A stretch of DNA of 64,000 nt from Lachnospiraceae bacterium. GTDB lineage: Bacteria; Bacillota_A; Clostridia; Lachnospirales; Lachnospiraceae. The first letter of the stretch is position 1. Every line of letters starts with the position of its first letter. The notes beneath the pieces are model-generated. The model ran no database searches. It was not told the origin of the DNA and saw nothing but the letters and a program-made list of their open reading frames with translations. Positions 31,379-40,647 of the stretch are shown here, piece after piece. Made by a program: the position numbers and the translations under genes. The stretch spans positions 1 through 64,000 of the forward strand of contig QXWX01000009.1 in assembly GCA_009911175.1 (NCBI GenBank), given 5' to 3'.

Positions 31379-31539
31379 CCACGCCGCTGTTCCTGCTGCG
31401 GTGCGTGCAGCTTGGCATTTCCATCCGAGATTTGGATTTGCTGACCATCGGCATGGTCAATGACATGTATGCGGAGTACAGCAATGACGGGGCGGATTAT
31501 GCCGTCATTGCAGGGCAGGATGAGTTTGATTCATTTTAA
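31001..31539 (+). CDS. Tail assembly chaperone, -1 frameshift form (gpGT-like)
   Basis: The heptamer A-AAA-AAC (31348-31354), in the correct phase in the gpG frame, is a classical -1 slip site. After slipping (base 31354 read twice) the frame continues LRATDRPMTTPLFLLRCVQL, IRDLDLLTIGMVNDMYAEYS, and stops at TAA 31537-31539. The extension alone has no ribosome-binding site. Lambda and most siphophages make G and GT this way, so the recoding is expected. Only the frameshift rate is unknown. Confidence 0.85.
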
Positions 31540-31608
31540 CTGGAAGCAGTGCGCGGATGCGGGGCTGGCTGTAGTATTCCAGTCCCGTTTTCATCTGTCA
31601 TGGGACTG

Positions 31609-31639
31609 TTCCCCCATGGTTCTGCCGTGGGGGAATTTT
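31609..31639 (+). terminator. Hairpin and T-run before the tape measure gene
   Basis: TTCCCCCATGG (31609-31619) pairs with CCGTGGGGGAA (31625-31635; one G-U), then TTTT. An upstream hairpin CAGTCCC/GGGACTG (31580-31586 with 31602-31608) is adjacent. Probably an attenuator that lowers tape measure expression relative to tube and chaperone. Confidence 0.65.
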
Positions 31640-31686
31640 ACTGCCTGGGGAGCCGGGCTTTTTTGTGCCATTGAGGGGGTGTTACT

Positions 31687-34620
31687 GTGGCGGCAAACAG
31701 GATCAAGGGCATCACCGTGGAGATCGGCGGCGATACCACGAAGCTCCAGACGGCTTTGAAGGGCGTGAATACGGAGATACGGAACACGCAGTCACAGCTT
31801 AAGGACGTGGAGAAGCTGCTGAAGCTGGATCCCGGAAACACGGAACTGATGGCGCAGAAGCACCGGCTCCTTGGGGAAGCGGTCAAAGAGACGAAGGAGA
31901 AGCTGGAGACGCTGAAGACGGCGGCGGAACAGGCGAATGACGCGTTGGCGAGGGGCGAGATCAGCCAGGGCCAGTATGATGCCCTGCGGAGGGAGATCAT
32001 CGAGACGGAGAACAGCCTGCGGGACTTGGAGCAGCAGGCGGACCGGTCTGCCGTGGCGCTGCAGAAGATAGCTGCCACGGGGGAGAAGTTAAAGACCGTC
32101 GGCTCAGCTATTGAGGGCGCGGGGAAGAAGCTGATGCCGGTCACTGCGGCAGTGGGCGGGCTTGGCACTGCGGCAGTGAAGGTGGCGGCTGACTTTGATT
32201 CTGCCATGAGCCAGGTGGCGGCGGTCTCCGGGGCTACAGGGAAGGACCTGGAGGCGCTGCGGGATAAGGCGCGGGAGATGGGGAGCAGGACGAAGTTCTC
32301 CGCGTCCGAGGCGGCGGAGGCTATGAATTACATGGCCATGGCCGGGTGGAAGACTTCTGACATGCTCTCCGGCATTGAGGGGATCATGAACCTGGCGGCG
32401 GCTTCCGGGGAGGACCTGGCGACCACTTCGGACATCGTGACGGATGCTTTGACCGCGCTGGGGCTGTCGGCGGAGGATTCCGGGCATTTTGCGGATATCC
32501 TTGCGGCGGCAAGCTCAAACGCGAACACGAACGTGGCCATGATGGGGGAGACGTTCAAATACTGTGCGCCGGTGGCAGGTGCCCTGGGCTTTACGGCGGA
32601 GGACACGGCGGAGGCCATCGGGCTGATGGCGAATGCGGGCATCAAGTCTTCCCAGGCGGGGACGGCCATGCGCTCCATGATGACGAACCTGACCGGGGAA
32701 GTGAAGTTCACCGGGGATGCCTTCGGGGAGCTGACGGTGCAGACCACCAACACGGACGGGAGCATGAGGAGCCTTGGGGATATCCTCACGGACTGCCGGG
32801 CGGCGTTCGCGCAGATGTCCGAGTCGGAGAAGGCGGCCAATGCGGAGGCGCTGGTGGGGAAGAACGCCATGAGCGGGTTCCTGGCGGTGATGAACGCCGC
32901 ACCGGGGGACATCGAGAAGCTGAACAGCGCCATCAACAGCTGTGACGGCACGGCGGAGAAGATGGCGGCCACCATGCAGGATAACCTTGCGGGGCAGTTT
33001 ACGATCTTGAAGAGCCAGCTGGAGGAGCTGGCCATCTCCATCGGGGAGATACTGATGCCTTACATCCGGCAGATCGTCGGGTGGATACAGGGGCTTGTGG
33101 ACTGGCTGAACAGCCTGGACGAGGGCACGAAGAAGATCATTGTCACGGTGGCGCTGGTGGTGGCTGCGCTGGGGCCGGTGCTGGTCGTGGTCGGGAAGGT
33201 GGTAGGGGCCATCGGGACCATCATGACGGTGGTGCCGCAGATTGCCGGGGCGATTTCCGGCGTGATCGCTTTTGTGTCTGGGACGGTGATCCCGGCCATC
33301 TCTGCGGTGGTCGCGGCCATCGGATGGGTGCCGCTTGCGATTGCGGCAGTGGTCGCCATCCTCGTGGTGCTGTACAACAAATGTGAATGGTTCCGGGATG
33401 CGGTCAATGCAATCTGGACGCAGATTAAAGAATTTTTTGTTTCTGCATGGCAGGCCATCTGTTCTTTCTTTACGGAGACCATACCCAATGCGTGGAATTC
33501 GCTGGTGGCGTTTTTCCAGGGGATCCCGGAGTGGTGGTCTGGGCTGTGGCAGTCCGTGGGTGACTTTTTCAGCAGTATCTGGACGGGGATGATGAACAAC
33601 CCGGTGCTTTCCGGGATTGTGGACATGATCCATTCCTTGTGGCAGAATCTGTCTTCGACTTTGCAGGGCATCTGGTCGGGCATCCAGACGGCGGCTTCGG
33701 GCGCCTGGGAGCTGATCAAGAATGTCATCCTGGGGCCGGTGCTGCTGCTGATCGACCTTGTGACAGGGAATTTCACGAAGCTGAAAGAAGATGCGCTGAA
33801 CATCTGGACGAATATACAGAATGCGGCATCTTCTATCTGGTCGGGTATTAAGCAGGTGGTGGGTTCGCTGGCGCAGGGGCTTGTGGAGCATGTTTCCATC
33901 CTGTTTACCGGGCTGAAAAATACGGCGGCGAATATCTGGGCGGCGATAAAAAATACGGCTTCGTCTGCATGGACCGGGCTGAAGAATCTGGTGCTGTCCA
34001 TCGCGTCCAATCTGAAACAGTCGGCGGTGGATGCGTTCAAGGCCATGGTGTCCGGGATCGGCTCTGCGCTTTCGTCTCTGGGGAGCGTGGTGCAGTCGGG
34101 GTTCCAGTCTGCCATCAGCTTCATTACTTCGCTGCCGGGGAAAGCCCTGGAATGGGGGAAGGACTTCATCAACGGGATTGCGGACGGCATCCGAAGCGCC
34201 ATTGGCAACGTGGTAAGCGCGGTGTCGGACGTGGCGGACAAGATACGCTCCTTCCTGCATTTCTCCGTGCCGGATGAAGGGCCTCTGACGGATTATGAGA
34301 GCTGGATGCCGGACTTCATGAAAGGGCTTGCGAAGGGCATTGAGAAAGGTCGGGGCATGGTGAAGGAGGCGGTGTCCGGTGTGGCGTCTGACCTGGTGCT
34401 CCATCCCCAGGCGGTAGCCGTCCAGATGCAGGGCGGAGGCGGCGCATCCGGGGATTCCGTGAGGGAGCTTTTGGGCGGCCTGAGGGAGGTGCTTTCCGGC
34501 CTGCAGGAAATGGCAGGGGGAGGCACTATCTGTATCCCTGTATATGTGGGCGGGACGCTGCTGGATGAAGTGGTGGTGGACGCGCAGGCAAGGCAGAACT
34601 TAAGGTCAGGAGGGAGATAG
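31687..34620 (+). CDS. Tail tape measure protein
   Basis: 977 aa from GTG 31687. The N-terminal coiled coil (about 10-125) is LQTALKGVNTEIRNTQSQLK and EKLETLKTAAEQANDALARG. The TP901-type core follows: FDSAMSQVAAVSGATGKDLE, SEAAEAMNYMAMAGWKTSDM, GETFKYCAPVAGALGFTAED. A hydrophobic region at about 470-560 (KKIIVTVALVVAALGPVLVV; AIAAVVAILVVLYN) is the usual membrane-active segment. Trp-rich 11-residue-like repeats follow (IWTQIKEF; IWSGIQ; IWTNIQ; IWAAIK), setting tail length. The C-terminus ends with a helical region before the next tail gene. Confidence 0.93.
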   Translation: MAANRIKGITVEIGGDTTKLQTALKGVNTEIRNTQSQLKDVEKLLKLDPGNTELMAQKHRLLGEAVKETKEKLETLKTAAEQANDALARGEISQGQYDALRREIIETENSLRDLEQQADRSAVALQKIAATGEKLKTVGSAIEGAGKKLMPVTAAVGGLGTAAVKVAADFDSAMSQVAAVSGATGKDLEALRDKAREMGSRTKFSASEAAEAMNYMAMAGWKTSDMLSGIEGIMNLAAASGEDLATTSDIVTDALTALGLSAEDSGHFADILAAASSNANTNVAMMGETFKYCAPVAGALGFTAEDTAEAIGLMANAGIKSSQAGTAMRSMMTNLTGEVKFTGDAFGELTVQTTNTDGSMRSLGDILTDCRAAFAQMSESEKAANAEALVGKNAMSGFLAVMNAAPGDIEKLNSAINSCDGTAEKMAATMQDNLAGQFTILKSQLEELAISIGEILMPYIRQIVGWIQGLVDWLNSLDEGTKKIIVTVALVVAALGPVLVVVGKVVGAIGTIMTVVPQIAGAISGVIAFVSGTVIPAISAVVAAIGWVPLAIAAVVAILVVLYNKCEWFRDAVNAIWTQIKEFFVSAWQAICSFFTETIPNAWNSLVAFFQGIPEWWSGLWQSVGDFFSSIWTGMMNNPVLSGIVDMIHSLWQNLSSTLQGIWSGIQTAASGAWELIKNVILGPVLLLIDLVTGNFTKLKEDALNIWTNIQNAASSIWSGIKQVVGSLAQGLVEHVSILFTGLKNTAANIWAAIKNTASSAWTGLKNLVLSIASNLKQSAVDAFKAMVSGIGSALSSLGSVVQSGFQSAISFITSLPGKALEWGKDFINGIADGIRSAIGNVVSAVSDVADKIRSFLHFSVPDEGPLTDYESWMPDFMKGLAKGIEKGRGMVKEAVSGVASDLVLHPQAVAVQMQGGGGASGDSVRELLGGLREVLSGLQEMAGGGTICIPVYVGGTLLDEVVVDAQARQNLRSGGR

Positions 34621-34622
34621 GC

Positions 34623-34985
34623 ATGGCTTTTATACAGTATTTGACGCTTGACGGGGTGCCGCTCCCTCTGCCGGATTCCTACGGGGTGCAGATGAGCGAT
34701 GTGGAGGCGGATTCCGGCGGCGAGACGGAGGCTGGGACTACGCAGAGGGACGTGGTGAGGATGGGCGTGGTGTCCATCCCCGTTACATTTTCTGTTTCCG
34801 CGAAGTGGCTTAAGGTTCTGACGGGGTTCAAGCAGAAGGAGAAGCTGTCTGTGGATTATTTTGATATGGAGACGCTGGAGATGAAACGGGCGGAGATGTT
34901 CATTGACGGATACAAGGCAAGCCTTGTGAAGGACACATCCTATAAGGGGCTGTGGAAGGTGAACTTTATGCTGAAAGAATTTTAG
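34623..34985 (+). CDS. Small tail protein
   Basis: 120 aa, GGAGGG upstream, 2 nt after the tape measure stop. MAFIQYLTLDGVPLPLPDSYG, DVVRMGVVSIPVTFSVSAKW and KASLVKDTSYKGLWKVNFML suggest a small beta-sandwich. Its position suggests a tail tip or distal-tail-related component. The normal next gene (tail tip, 36883) is displaced by the KAP gene insertion. Confidence 0.65.
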   Translation: MAFIQYLTLDGVPLPLPDSYGVQMSDVEADSGGETEAGTTQRDVVRMGVVSIPVTFSVSAKWLKVLTGFKQKEKLSVDYFDMETLEMKRAEMFIDGYKASLVKDTSYKGLWKVNFMLKEF

Positions 34986-35018
34986 AATCAAGTGATGGAT
35001 GATTTTTTACCGCATGTT

Positions 35019-35027
35019 TGATATAAT
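35019..35027 (+). promoter_or_regulatory. Extended -10 promoter of the KAP NTPase gene
   Basis: TGATATAAT (35019-35027) is an extended -10 element about 110 bp before the KAP gene. No strong -35 is visible. It lets the gene be expressed separately from the late operon. Confidence 0.55.
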
Positions 35028-35136
35028 GGAATGGCAGATTGAAAAAATAATATATATAATTTTATGGATTTATATCAGCAACAGTTTGCTGTTAAATCGA
35101 ATATGCATATAGATTTGTATCAAAGCGAGGTTAAAA

Positions 35137-36774
35137 ATGAAAGCTGATTGCATAAAGGATATTATAGAATTATATGATAAATTGCCGTATAGATGTATTC
35201 TTATAAGTGGTCCATGGGGAGTAGGTAAGTCATATGCGATAAATGAAATGCTGGGGAATAATAGTGATGCGTGTCATATTTCAATGTTTGGGATGGAGGA
35301 TGCCCAGAAAATTTATCATGAAGTTTTTTTCCGGCTAGTAGTGAAGGATAAACATACGATTCGTAATATTCTTTCTAAAGCGGAAGATGTTGCTGCCATA
35401 TTTTCAAAAAAAATATCTAATGTAAAGAGTGTTATAGAATCCTTGATACAGGAGAAAGAATTATTTCTAAAACTATCTAAAACTTTTAATAAGTTTCACT
35501 TTATTGTGATAGATGATTTGGAAAGAATGAATGAGAATATCAGGCTAGAAGAAGTATTTGGTATTATAGATGAATTAAAAAGGTGTAATTATGTAAAAGT
35601 AATTTTGGTTGCTAATATAGAACAATTGTCACAACGGGAAATGTTCGATAAATATAGCGAAAAGGTTATTGATAGAACTTATTATATAACAGAACGCCCT
35701 GGAAAAGTTAACTGGGGGGATTTAGGAATCCATCATGATTTTATAGAGGGGTTTCTTGATAAACATCATGTCAAGAATTTGCGAACACTGCAAAAGGCAC
35801 AGAATCTATATGATGATGTTAAACTGAAGTTGAAAAATAATTATAAAGAAGAATTTTATGATGAAATTCGATTGGTTTGTTATGCTATAGTAGTTGAGAC
35901 TATTGAGAACTTATATGTGGAAAAACCTGATAAAAATCAAGATAGTGTTGCTCTGGAAGTTGTGAAACAAATTAATAATACACTCGAAAGAAGAATTATT
36001 CTTCACTATCTACAAGGAACTCGAATAAGCAATAGTATGGTTGAAATGTTGCAAAAATATTATAAAAATGAAACTGATATAACTGCTGATGAGATTGAGG
36101 CTGGATATCAAATATTTATACATGCTGGTGACAAAGCAAATTATTATAAATCAGATGAAGAAATAAAACAGCTATTACCTGATTTGGCTGAAAAAATTAG
36201 ACAAGGGACTAATATTGCAGCGATAGTGCAATATGCTGATGAATATTTTATTTGGAGTGAGCATTTACAACTGGATATTGGACAAACAAAAAATGAATAT
36301 AAAGAAAAGCTTATTTTAATGATTTATAATGAAGTTATGAAGGGTGTCATGAATTACCTGACATTTGGTGTAAACACATTTCATATACAATCTTCAATAA
36401 ATCAAAGTGTTGTCGAAGATGTATGTAAAATTGTTACAAAGAAGGTAATCAATGAGCATATAAGATATCTTTCTGAGAATACACGGGGGGATCAAGCTTT
36501 CCAGTATTCATATAATCTCAGAAAGTTTGTGGACAATGTTTTTTTCCAAAATGATATTTCGGGTAATGTAGATTCTTTGTATAATGAAAAATCGTTCCCA
36601 ATTTATGATGTAACAGAGCAACGGTATTGGACTGCCTATAATATCATGTATGTATTACATTATGAGAATAAAGACAGATTTTTAGATTATTGCAAGGAAT
36701 TGAAAACGCATTGTGATAATATGGCAGCACATAGAATTGATGTAATATTAGAAGAAATTACAAGTAAAAAATAA
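35137..36774 (+). CDS. KAP-type P-loop NTPase, AT-rich insertion in the tail operon
   Basis: 545 aa. Walker A GPWGVGKS at 25-32; Walker B FIVIDDLERM at 122-131; then ELKRCNYVKVILVANIEQLS (sensor-like strand) and DRTYYITERP. This is the layout of KAP family P-loop NTPases. The C-terminal 330 residues are helical with no recognised effector domain and no obvious transmembrane helices. The gene is strikingly AT-rich against the GC-rich tail genes on both sides, has its own extended -10 promoter and weak GCGAGG site, and interrupts an otherwise continuous tail operon. It looks like a moron. KAP NTPases include phage-exclusion proteins, so superinfection exclusion is a reasonable guess, unproven. 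Confidence 0.8.
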   Translation: MKADCIKDIIELYDKLPYRCILISGPWGVGKSYAINEMLGNNSDACHISMFGMEDAQKIYHEVFFRLVVKDKHTIRNILSKAEDVAAIFSKKISNVKSVIESLIQEKELFLKLSKTFNKFHFIVIDDLERMNENIRLEEVFGIIDELKRCNYVKVILVANIEQLSQREMFDKYSEKVIDRTYYITERPGKVNWGDLGIHHDFIEGFLDKHHVKNLRTLQKAQNLYDDVKLKLKNNYKEEFYDEIRLVCYAIVVETIENLYVEKPDKNQDSVALEVVKQINNTLERRIILHYLQGTRISNSMVEMLQKYYKNETDITADEIEAGYQIFIHAGDKANYYKSDEEIKQLLPDLAEKIRQGTNIAAIVQYADEYFIWSEHLQLDIGQTKNEYKEKLILMIYNEVMKGVMNYLTFGVNTFHIQSSINQSVVEDVCKIVTKKVINEHIRYLSENTRGDQAFQYSYNLRKFVDNVFFQNDISGNVDSLYNEKSFPIYDVTEQRYWTAYNIMYVLHYENKDRFLDYCKELKTHCDNMAAHRIDVILEEITSKK

Positions 36775-36882
36775 GCAGAAAAAGAAGTATAGGGTAAATA
36801 GCTTGCTGTTTTGTAAAATAGCAATATCATAGAGCATCGGTCAGAAATGGCTGGTGCTTTTTCTGTGGAAGGGGGTGTTTTC

Positions 36883-38751
36883 ATGTACCCGGTAAGTGAT
36901 GCATTTCTGTGGGCGGTGCAGGAGAATACCAGGCGGTATTACTGGACAGGGGAGATCAGGACGAAGGGCGGCGCTGTGTACCCGTTCGGTTATGAGGATA
37001 TCGTGAAGGGGAGCGGGTATATCACGGCGCAGTGCTGCGGCAGTGCGGAGATAGAGCTTGGGACTGTGTATGCCGCGGAGATGGGTATCACGCTCTTTTC
37101 ACAGATAGACCGTTACACGCTGGAGGGAGCCGAAGTGCGGCTTTCCTACCACCTGCGGCTTGCGGGTGGGAGCTTTGAGGAAGTGCCGATGGGCATCTTT
37201 GAGGTCAGCGAGGCGAACCGGACGGCGCACTGCCTGGAGCTGAAAGCCTATGATTATATGCTGCGGTTTGAGAAGAGTTTCAACGGTTTTGAGACGGTGG
37301 GGAATGCCTATGCTTTTCTGGATTTGTGCTGCAGAGCCTGTTCTGTGGAGTTGGCGCACACGAAGGATGAAATCGAGGCGATGCCCAACGGGGCGGAGCT
37401 GTTGTCCATCTATACGGAGAATGACATAGAGACGTACCGGGATGTGCTTTACTTTGTGGGGCAGGTGCTTGGCGGCTTTTTCTGCATAAACCGGGAGGGA
37501 AAGCTGGAACTGCGGAAATACGGCACAGAGCCGGTGATGGAGGTTAAGAGTAGGCACCGGTTCACCAGCAGCTTTTCCGATTTCATCACCAGATACACGG
37601 CGGTCAGCTCCACGAACCTGCGGACGCAGACGGCGGAGTATTATGCGCTGGAGCAGGATGACGGGCTGACAATGAACCTGGCGGTGAACCCGCTCCTGCA
37701 GTTCGGGCTGGAAGAGACGAGGGAGGAGCTGTGCAGGAATATACTGGCGGACATTTCCGTGGTGAATTATGTGCCCTTCGATTCCAGCACCATAGGGAAC
37801 CCGGCGCTGGACCTGGGGGATGTGCTGACCTTCACGGGCGGGCAGGCGGACGGGGAACAGATTGCCTGTATCACGTCTTTCAACTGTAAGATTGGCGGGA
37901 AGCATACGCTGAAATGCGTGGGGAAGAACCCGCGGCTGGCGCAGGCGAAGTCAAAGAACGACAAGAACATCTCCGGGCTGCTGAACCAGATAGAGGCCGG
38001 GAAGATCGGCATCCATACGTTCACGAATGCCTCTGCGTTTACAGTGGCGGAGACGGATGTGAAGATCATCACCATTGAGTTTGCCACAAGCGAGGATAAC
38101 CACGCGCAGTTTTTTGGTTCCGTCATCGTGGATGTGGAGGCGGATGCGGTGGAGCGGACGGCATTGGCAAGGGGGGAAGTGGTCATCCCTGTGTCCGGCG
38201 GTACGGATGCCGGAACAGGTGGGGAGGAAAGCCCTGGGGATGCGGGGCAGGCGCTGGAGGTGGAGCTGCCTGTCATCTGGTCTGAGGACGGGCAGGCTTC
38301 CGCGCATTTTACGTTTGAGATCAATGATTCTGTGGTGGCGATTCATCAGCCGGAGGAGACCTGGCATTCTGGGCGGCATACCATCCTTCTGTATTACCCC
38401 ATTGAGGGCGTGGTGGCAAACTATACGAATGTATTCAATGTGTATATGCGGATGGGCGGCGGCACGGGAACGGTGGATACCGGCTCCTGCATTGCCAGCA
38501 TCAGCGGGCAGTCCATGGGAGCGCAGTCCGCATGGGACGGGGAAATCAAGGTTGAGGAATGGGTCGGCAGGGCAGCCATTGGCGGCGGCATCCGGGCTGT
38601 TCCGGCCGACGGTGAGATTGGGATGGAGATTGACGAGACAATGAAACGGGAATGCAGTGATGTGGTTCGCGGCAGGGCAGCGGTCGGCGCATTTGCAAGG
38701 CCGGTGGAAATGGAGGTTTGGTATGAAATTGAAAGGGAACATGGTGATTGA
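36883..38751 (+). CDS. Tail tip / minor structural protein
   Basis: 622 aa from ATG 36883 (GGGGGTG upstream). The first about 350 residues resemble siphophage tail-tip proteins: FLWAVQENTRRYYWTGEIRT, SGYITAQCCGSAEIELGTVY, SYHLRLAGGSFEEVPMGIFE, AYDYMLRFEKSFNGFETVGN. The next part has NDKNISGLLNQIEAGKIGIH. The C-terminal half is beta-rich and less conserved, possibly baseplate or host-contact. Overlaps the next gene by 29 bp. Confidence 0.78.
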   Translation: MYPVSDAFLWAVQENTRRYYWTGEIRTKGGAVYPFGYEDIVKGSGYITAQCCGSAEIELGTVYAAEMGITLFSQIDRYTLEGAEVRLSYHLRLAGGSFEEVPMGIFEVSEANRTAHCLELKAYDYMLRFEKSFNGFETVGNAYAFLDLCCRACSVELAHTKDEIEAMPNGAELLSIYTENDIETYRDVLYFVGQVLGGFFCINREGKLELRKYGTEPVMEVKSRHRFTSSFSDFITRYTAVSSTNLRTQTAEYYALEQDDGLTMNLAVNPLLQFGLEETREELCRNILADISVVNYVPFDSSTIGNPALDLGDVLTFTGGQADGEQIACITSFNCKIGGKHTLKCVGKNPRLAQAKSKNDKNISGLLNQIEAGKIGIHTFTNASAFTVAETDVKIITIEFATSEDNHAQFFGSVIVDVEADAVERTALARGEVVIPVSGGTDAGTGGEESPGDAGQALEVELPVIWSEDGQASAHFTFEINDSVVAIHQPEETWHSGRHTILLYYPIEGVVANYTNVFNVYMRMGGGTGTVDTGSCIASISGQSMGAQSAWDGEIKVEEWVGRAAIGGGIRAVPADGEIGMEIDETMKRECSDVVRGRAAVGAFARPVEMEVWYEIEREHGD

Positions 38752-40117
38752 GCTGGTGGATGGGAATACCGGGGAGGAGGAGCGGATTGAGGAAGGCAAC
38801 ATGGTCACCAATGCGGTGAATGACATCCTGGGGCTGAATCCCATGGGGATCTTCTATGCGGTCGCCGGGGAGTATGACGCACACCTGCTCTGGAATGATA
38901 AGCTGCTGCCCATCTGTCCGAACATGGTTGGCGGCATCCTGCTTTATTCTGACCCATTGGAGGAGGATGCGGATAATATCTACCCGTCCACGGCGAAGCT
39001 GCCGGTGGCGTATGCCGGCAATGATGTGAACGCCACGGCGAATGTGGCGAGGGGGAGCCTGAACCTGACGGAGAGCAAGGCACTGGAGGACGGGTATAAG
39101 TTTGTCTGGGAGTTCACGCCGAGCCAGGGCAACGGGACGATTGCTGCCGTGGCGCTGACTTCCGCCCTGGGAGGGAAGAATGCATACGGCAGCATGGACA
39201 GTTCCGCGACTTCTTTCCTGCAGGTCATGGAGACGAAGCTGGAGGAGCAGACGAAGGAGGAGCTGGCGGAGCTGTATAGCGCCGTTGAGGTGGATTTTGG
39301 GAACAACCTGATGTACAGCCTGACATTTGCGGACCAGTCGGTGATTGTGAAGAAAAAGAGGCTGCCGGTCTTTACGGTGGGGCTCAATGACAGGCTGGAC
39401 GATACCACATGCACCCTGCTGGAGGAGACGGCCATCCCCTGCAGCACCTTCAAGTTCCAGGGCAGCTATACGCCTTACGGGGATTTCCTTGACGGGCATG
39501 ACGGGTACTGGTACGGGTTCTCCAATTCCGGGAATTCTTCCGGGAATGCCACGGTGTACTGGGTGAAGATAAAGAAGGATGACCTGTCCATGACTGAGGG
39601 CGTGTGGACGCTGTCCAATGTCTGCATAAGGACTCTTGGCAGCTTCAAGGTTGACACTTATGTGGAGAGGTCGTCCAGGGGCGTCATCCGGGACGGGTAT
39701 CTGTATACGCCCGCTTATGACAATACGGGCATTTATAAGATCAATCTGGGCAATGTGGCCGATGTCACGCTGATACCCTTCGGGTTTACGTCCGCGGGCA
39801 AGTCGCAGACTGGTTCCGGCACCTGCTCCAATTACCTGCTGATGGTGAATGACCTGATTATCGGGTGGGATTTCCAGGTGAAGCCGGATGATACGGTGGT
39901 GCAGACGGCAGGGGGTGCAAGGTTCACGAATGTGGCGACGCCGCTGTTCCAGTATAAGGAGTTTCTGTTTGGCTGGGGCGGGAACTATGGTTCTGATTAC
40001 AGGATGGCGTACCTGGCCATGCCTTATCTGGCGAGCATCAACAACCTGGGGGCTGCCGTGGTGAAGAATACGGATAAGACCATGAAGATCACGTACACGT
40101 TGACGGAGGAGCCGTGA
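38723..40117 (+). CDS. Putative tail fibre / receptor-contact protein
   Basis: 464 aa from ATG 38723 (GGAGGTTT upstream). MKLKGNMVIELVDGNTGEE, EGNMVTNAVNDILGLNPMG, TANVARGSLNLTESKALEDG, then a repeat-like beta region (WYGFSNSGNSSGNATVYWVK; DGYLYTPAYDNTGIYKIN; YKEFLFGWGGNYGSDYRMAY). It is the last structural gene before the holin, so a tail fibre or host-binding role is likely. No known catalytic motif. Confidence 0.68.
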   Translation: MKLKGNMVIELVDGNTGEEERIEEGNMVTNAVNDILGLNPMGIFYAVAGEYDAHLLWNDKLLPICPNMVGGILLYSDPLEEDADNIYPSTAKLPVAYAGNDVNATANVARGSLNLTESKALEDGYKFVWEFTPSQGNGTIAAVALTSALGGKNAYGSMDSSATSFLQVMETKLEEQTKEELAELYSAVEVDFGNNLMYSLTFADQSVIVKKKRLPVFTVGLNDRLDDTTCTLLEETAIPCSTFKFQGSYTPYGDFLDGHDGYWYGFSNSGNSSGNATVYWVKIKKDDLSMTEGVWTLSNVCIRTLGSFKVDTYVERSSRGVIRDGYLYTPAYDNTGIYKINLGNVADVTLIPFGFTSAGKSQTGSGTCSNYLLMVNDLIIGWDFQVKPDDTVVQTAGGARFTNVATPLFQYKEFLFGWGGNYGSDYRMAYLAMPYLASINNLGAAVVKNTDKTMKITYTLTEEP

Positions 40118-40225
40118 CAGGCGGCTCCCGCGGGTAAATAAATATCATCTGGATATAGGGCTGTCTGCCGTCTGGCGGGCGGCCTTTTATCATACAAAAA
40201 AATTTCAGAAACGGAGGGTTTTGAC

Positions 40226-40645
40226 ATGAAGGAATTCTGGAACACGGTCCAACTTATTTTTGCGGCTGTCGGTGGATGGCTCGGCTGGTTCATTGGAGGC
40301 TGTGACGGGTTGCTGTATGCGCTGGTCGCGTTCGTTGTGGTGGATTACATCACGGGGGTGATGTGTGCCGTGGCGGATAAGGAGCTGTCCAGCGAGGTGG
40401 GGTTTAGGGGCATTGCGAAGAAGGTGCTGGTATTTCTGCTGGTGGGGATCGCGAACATTATTGACGTGCAGGTCATCGGCAGCGGCTCTGTGCTCCGCAC
40501 GGCGGTCATCTTTTTCTATCTCTCCAATGAGGGCGTGAGCCTTCTGGAGAATGCGGGGCACCTTGGGCTGCCTATTCCGGAGAAATTGAAGGAGATTTTG
40601 GAGCAGCTCCATGACAGGGCGGAAAATGGGAAGGGAGATGAGTAG
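40226..40645 (+). CDS. Phage holin (phi29/phage_holin_4_1 type)
   Basis: 139 aa with at least two membrane segments: LIFAAVGGWLGWFIGGCDGL, LLYALVAFVVVDYITGVMCA and KKVLVFLLVGIANIIDVQVI. The VDYITGV motif identifies the toxin-secretion/phage-lysis holin family. The C-terminus is a soluble charged helix. It opens the membrane for the endolysin encoded next, 2 nt downstream. Confidence 0.92.
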   Translation: MKEFWNTVQLIFAAVGGWLGWFIGGCDGLLYALVAFVVVDYITGVMCAVADKELSSEVGFRGIAKKVLVFLLVGIANIIDVQVIGSGSVLRTAVIFFYLSNEGVSLLENAGHLGLPIPEKLKEILEQLHDRAENGKGDE

Positions 40646-40647
40646 GC

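Noticed and set aside
32515..34404. A 629-codon minus-strand frame across the tape measure gene
   Set aside because: Compositionally biased (His/Arg/Pro), no ribosome site, and the plus strand is a well-supported tape measure protein.
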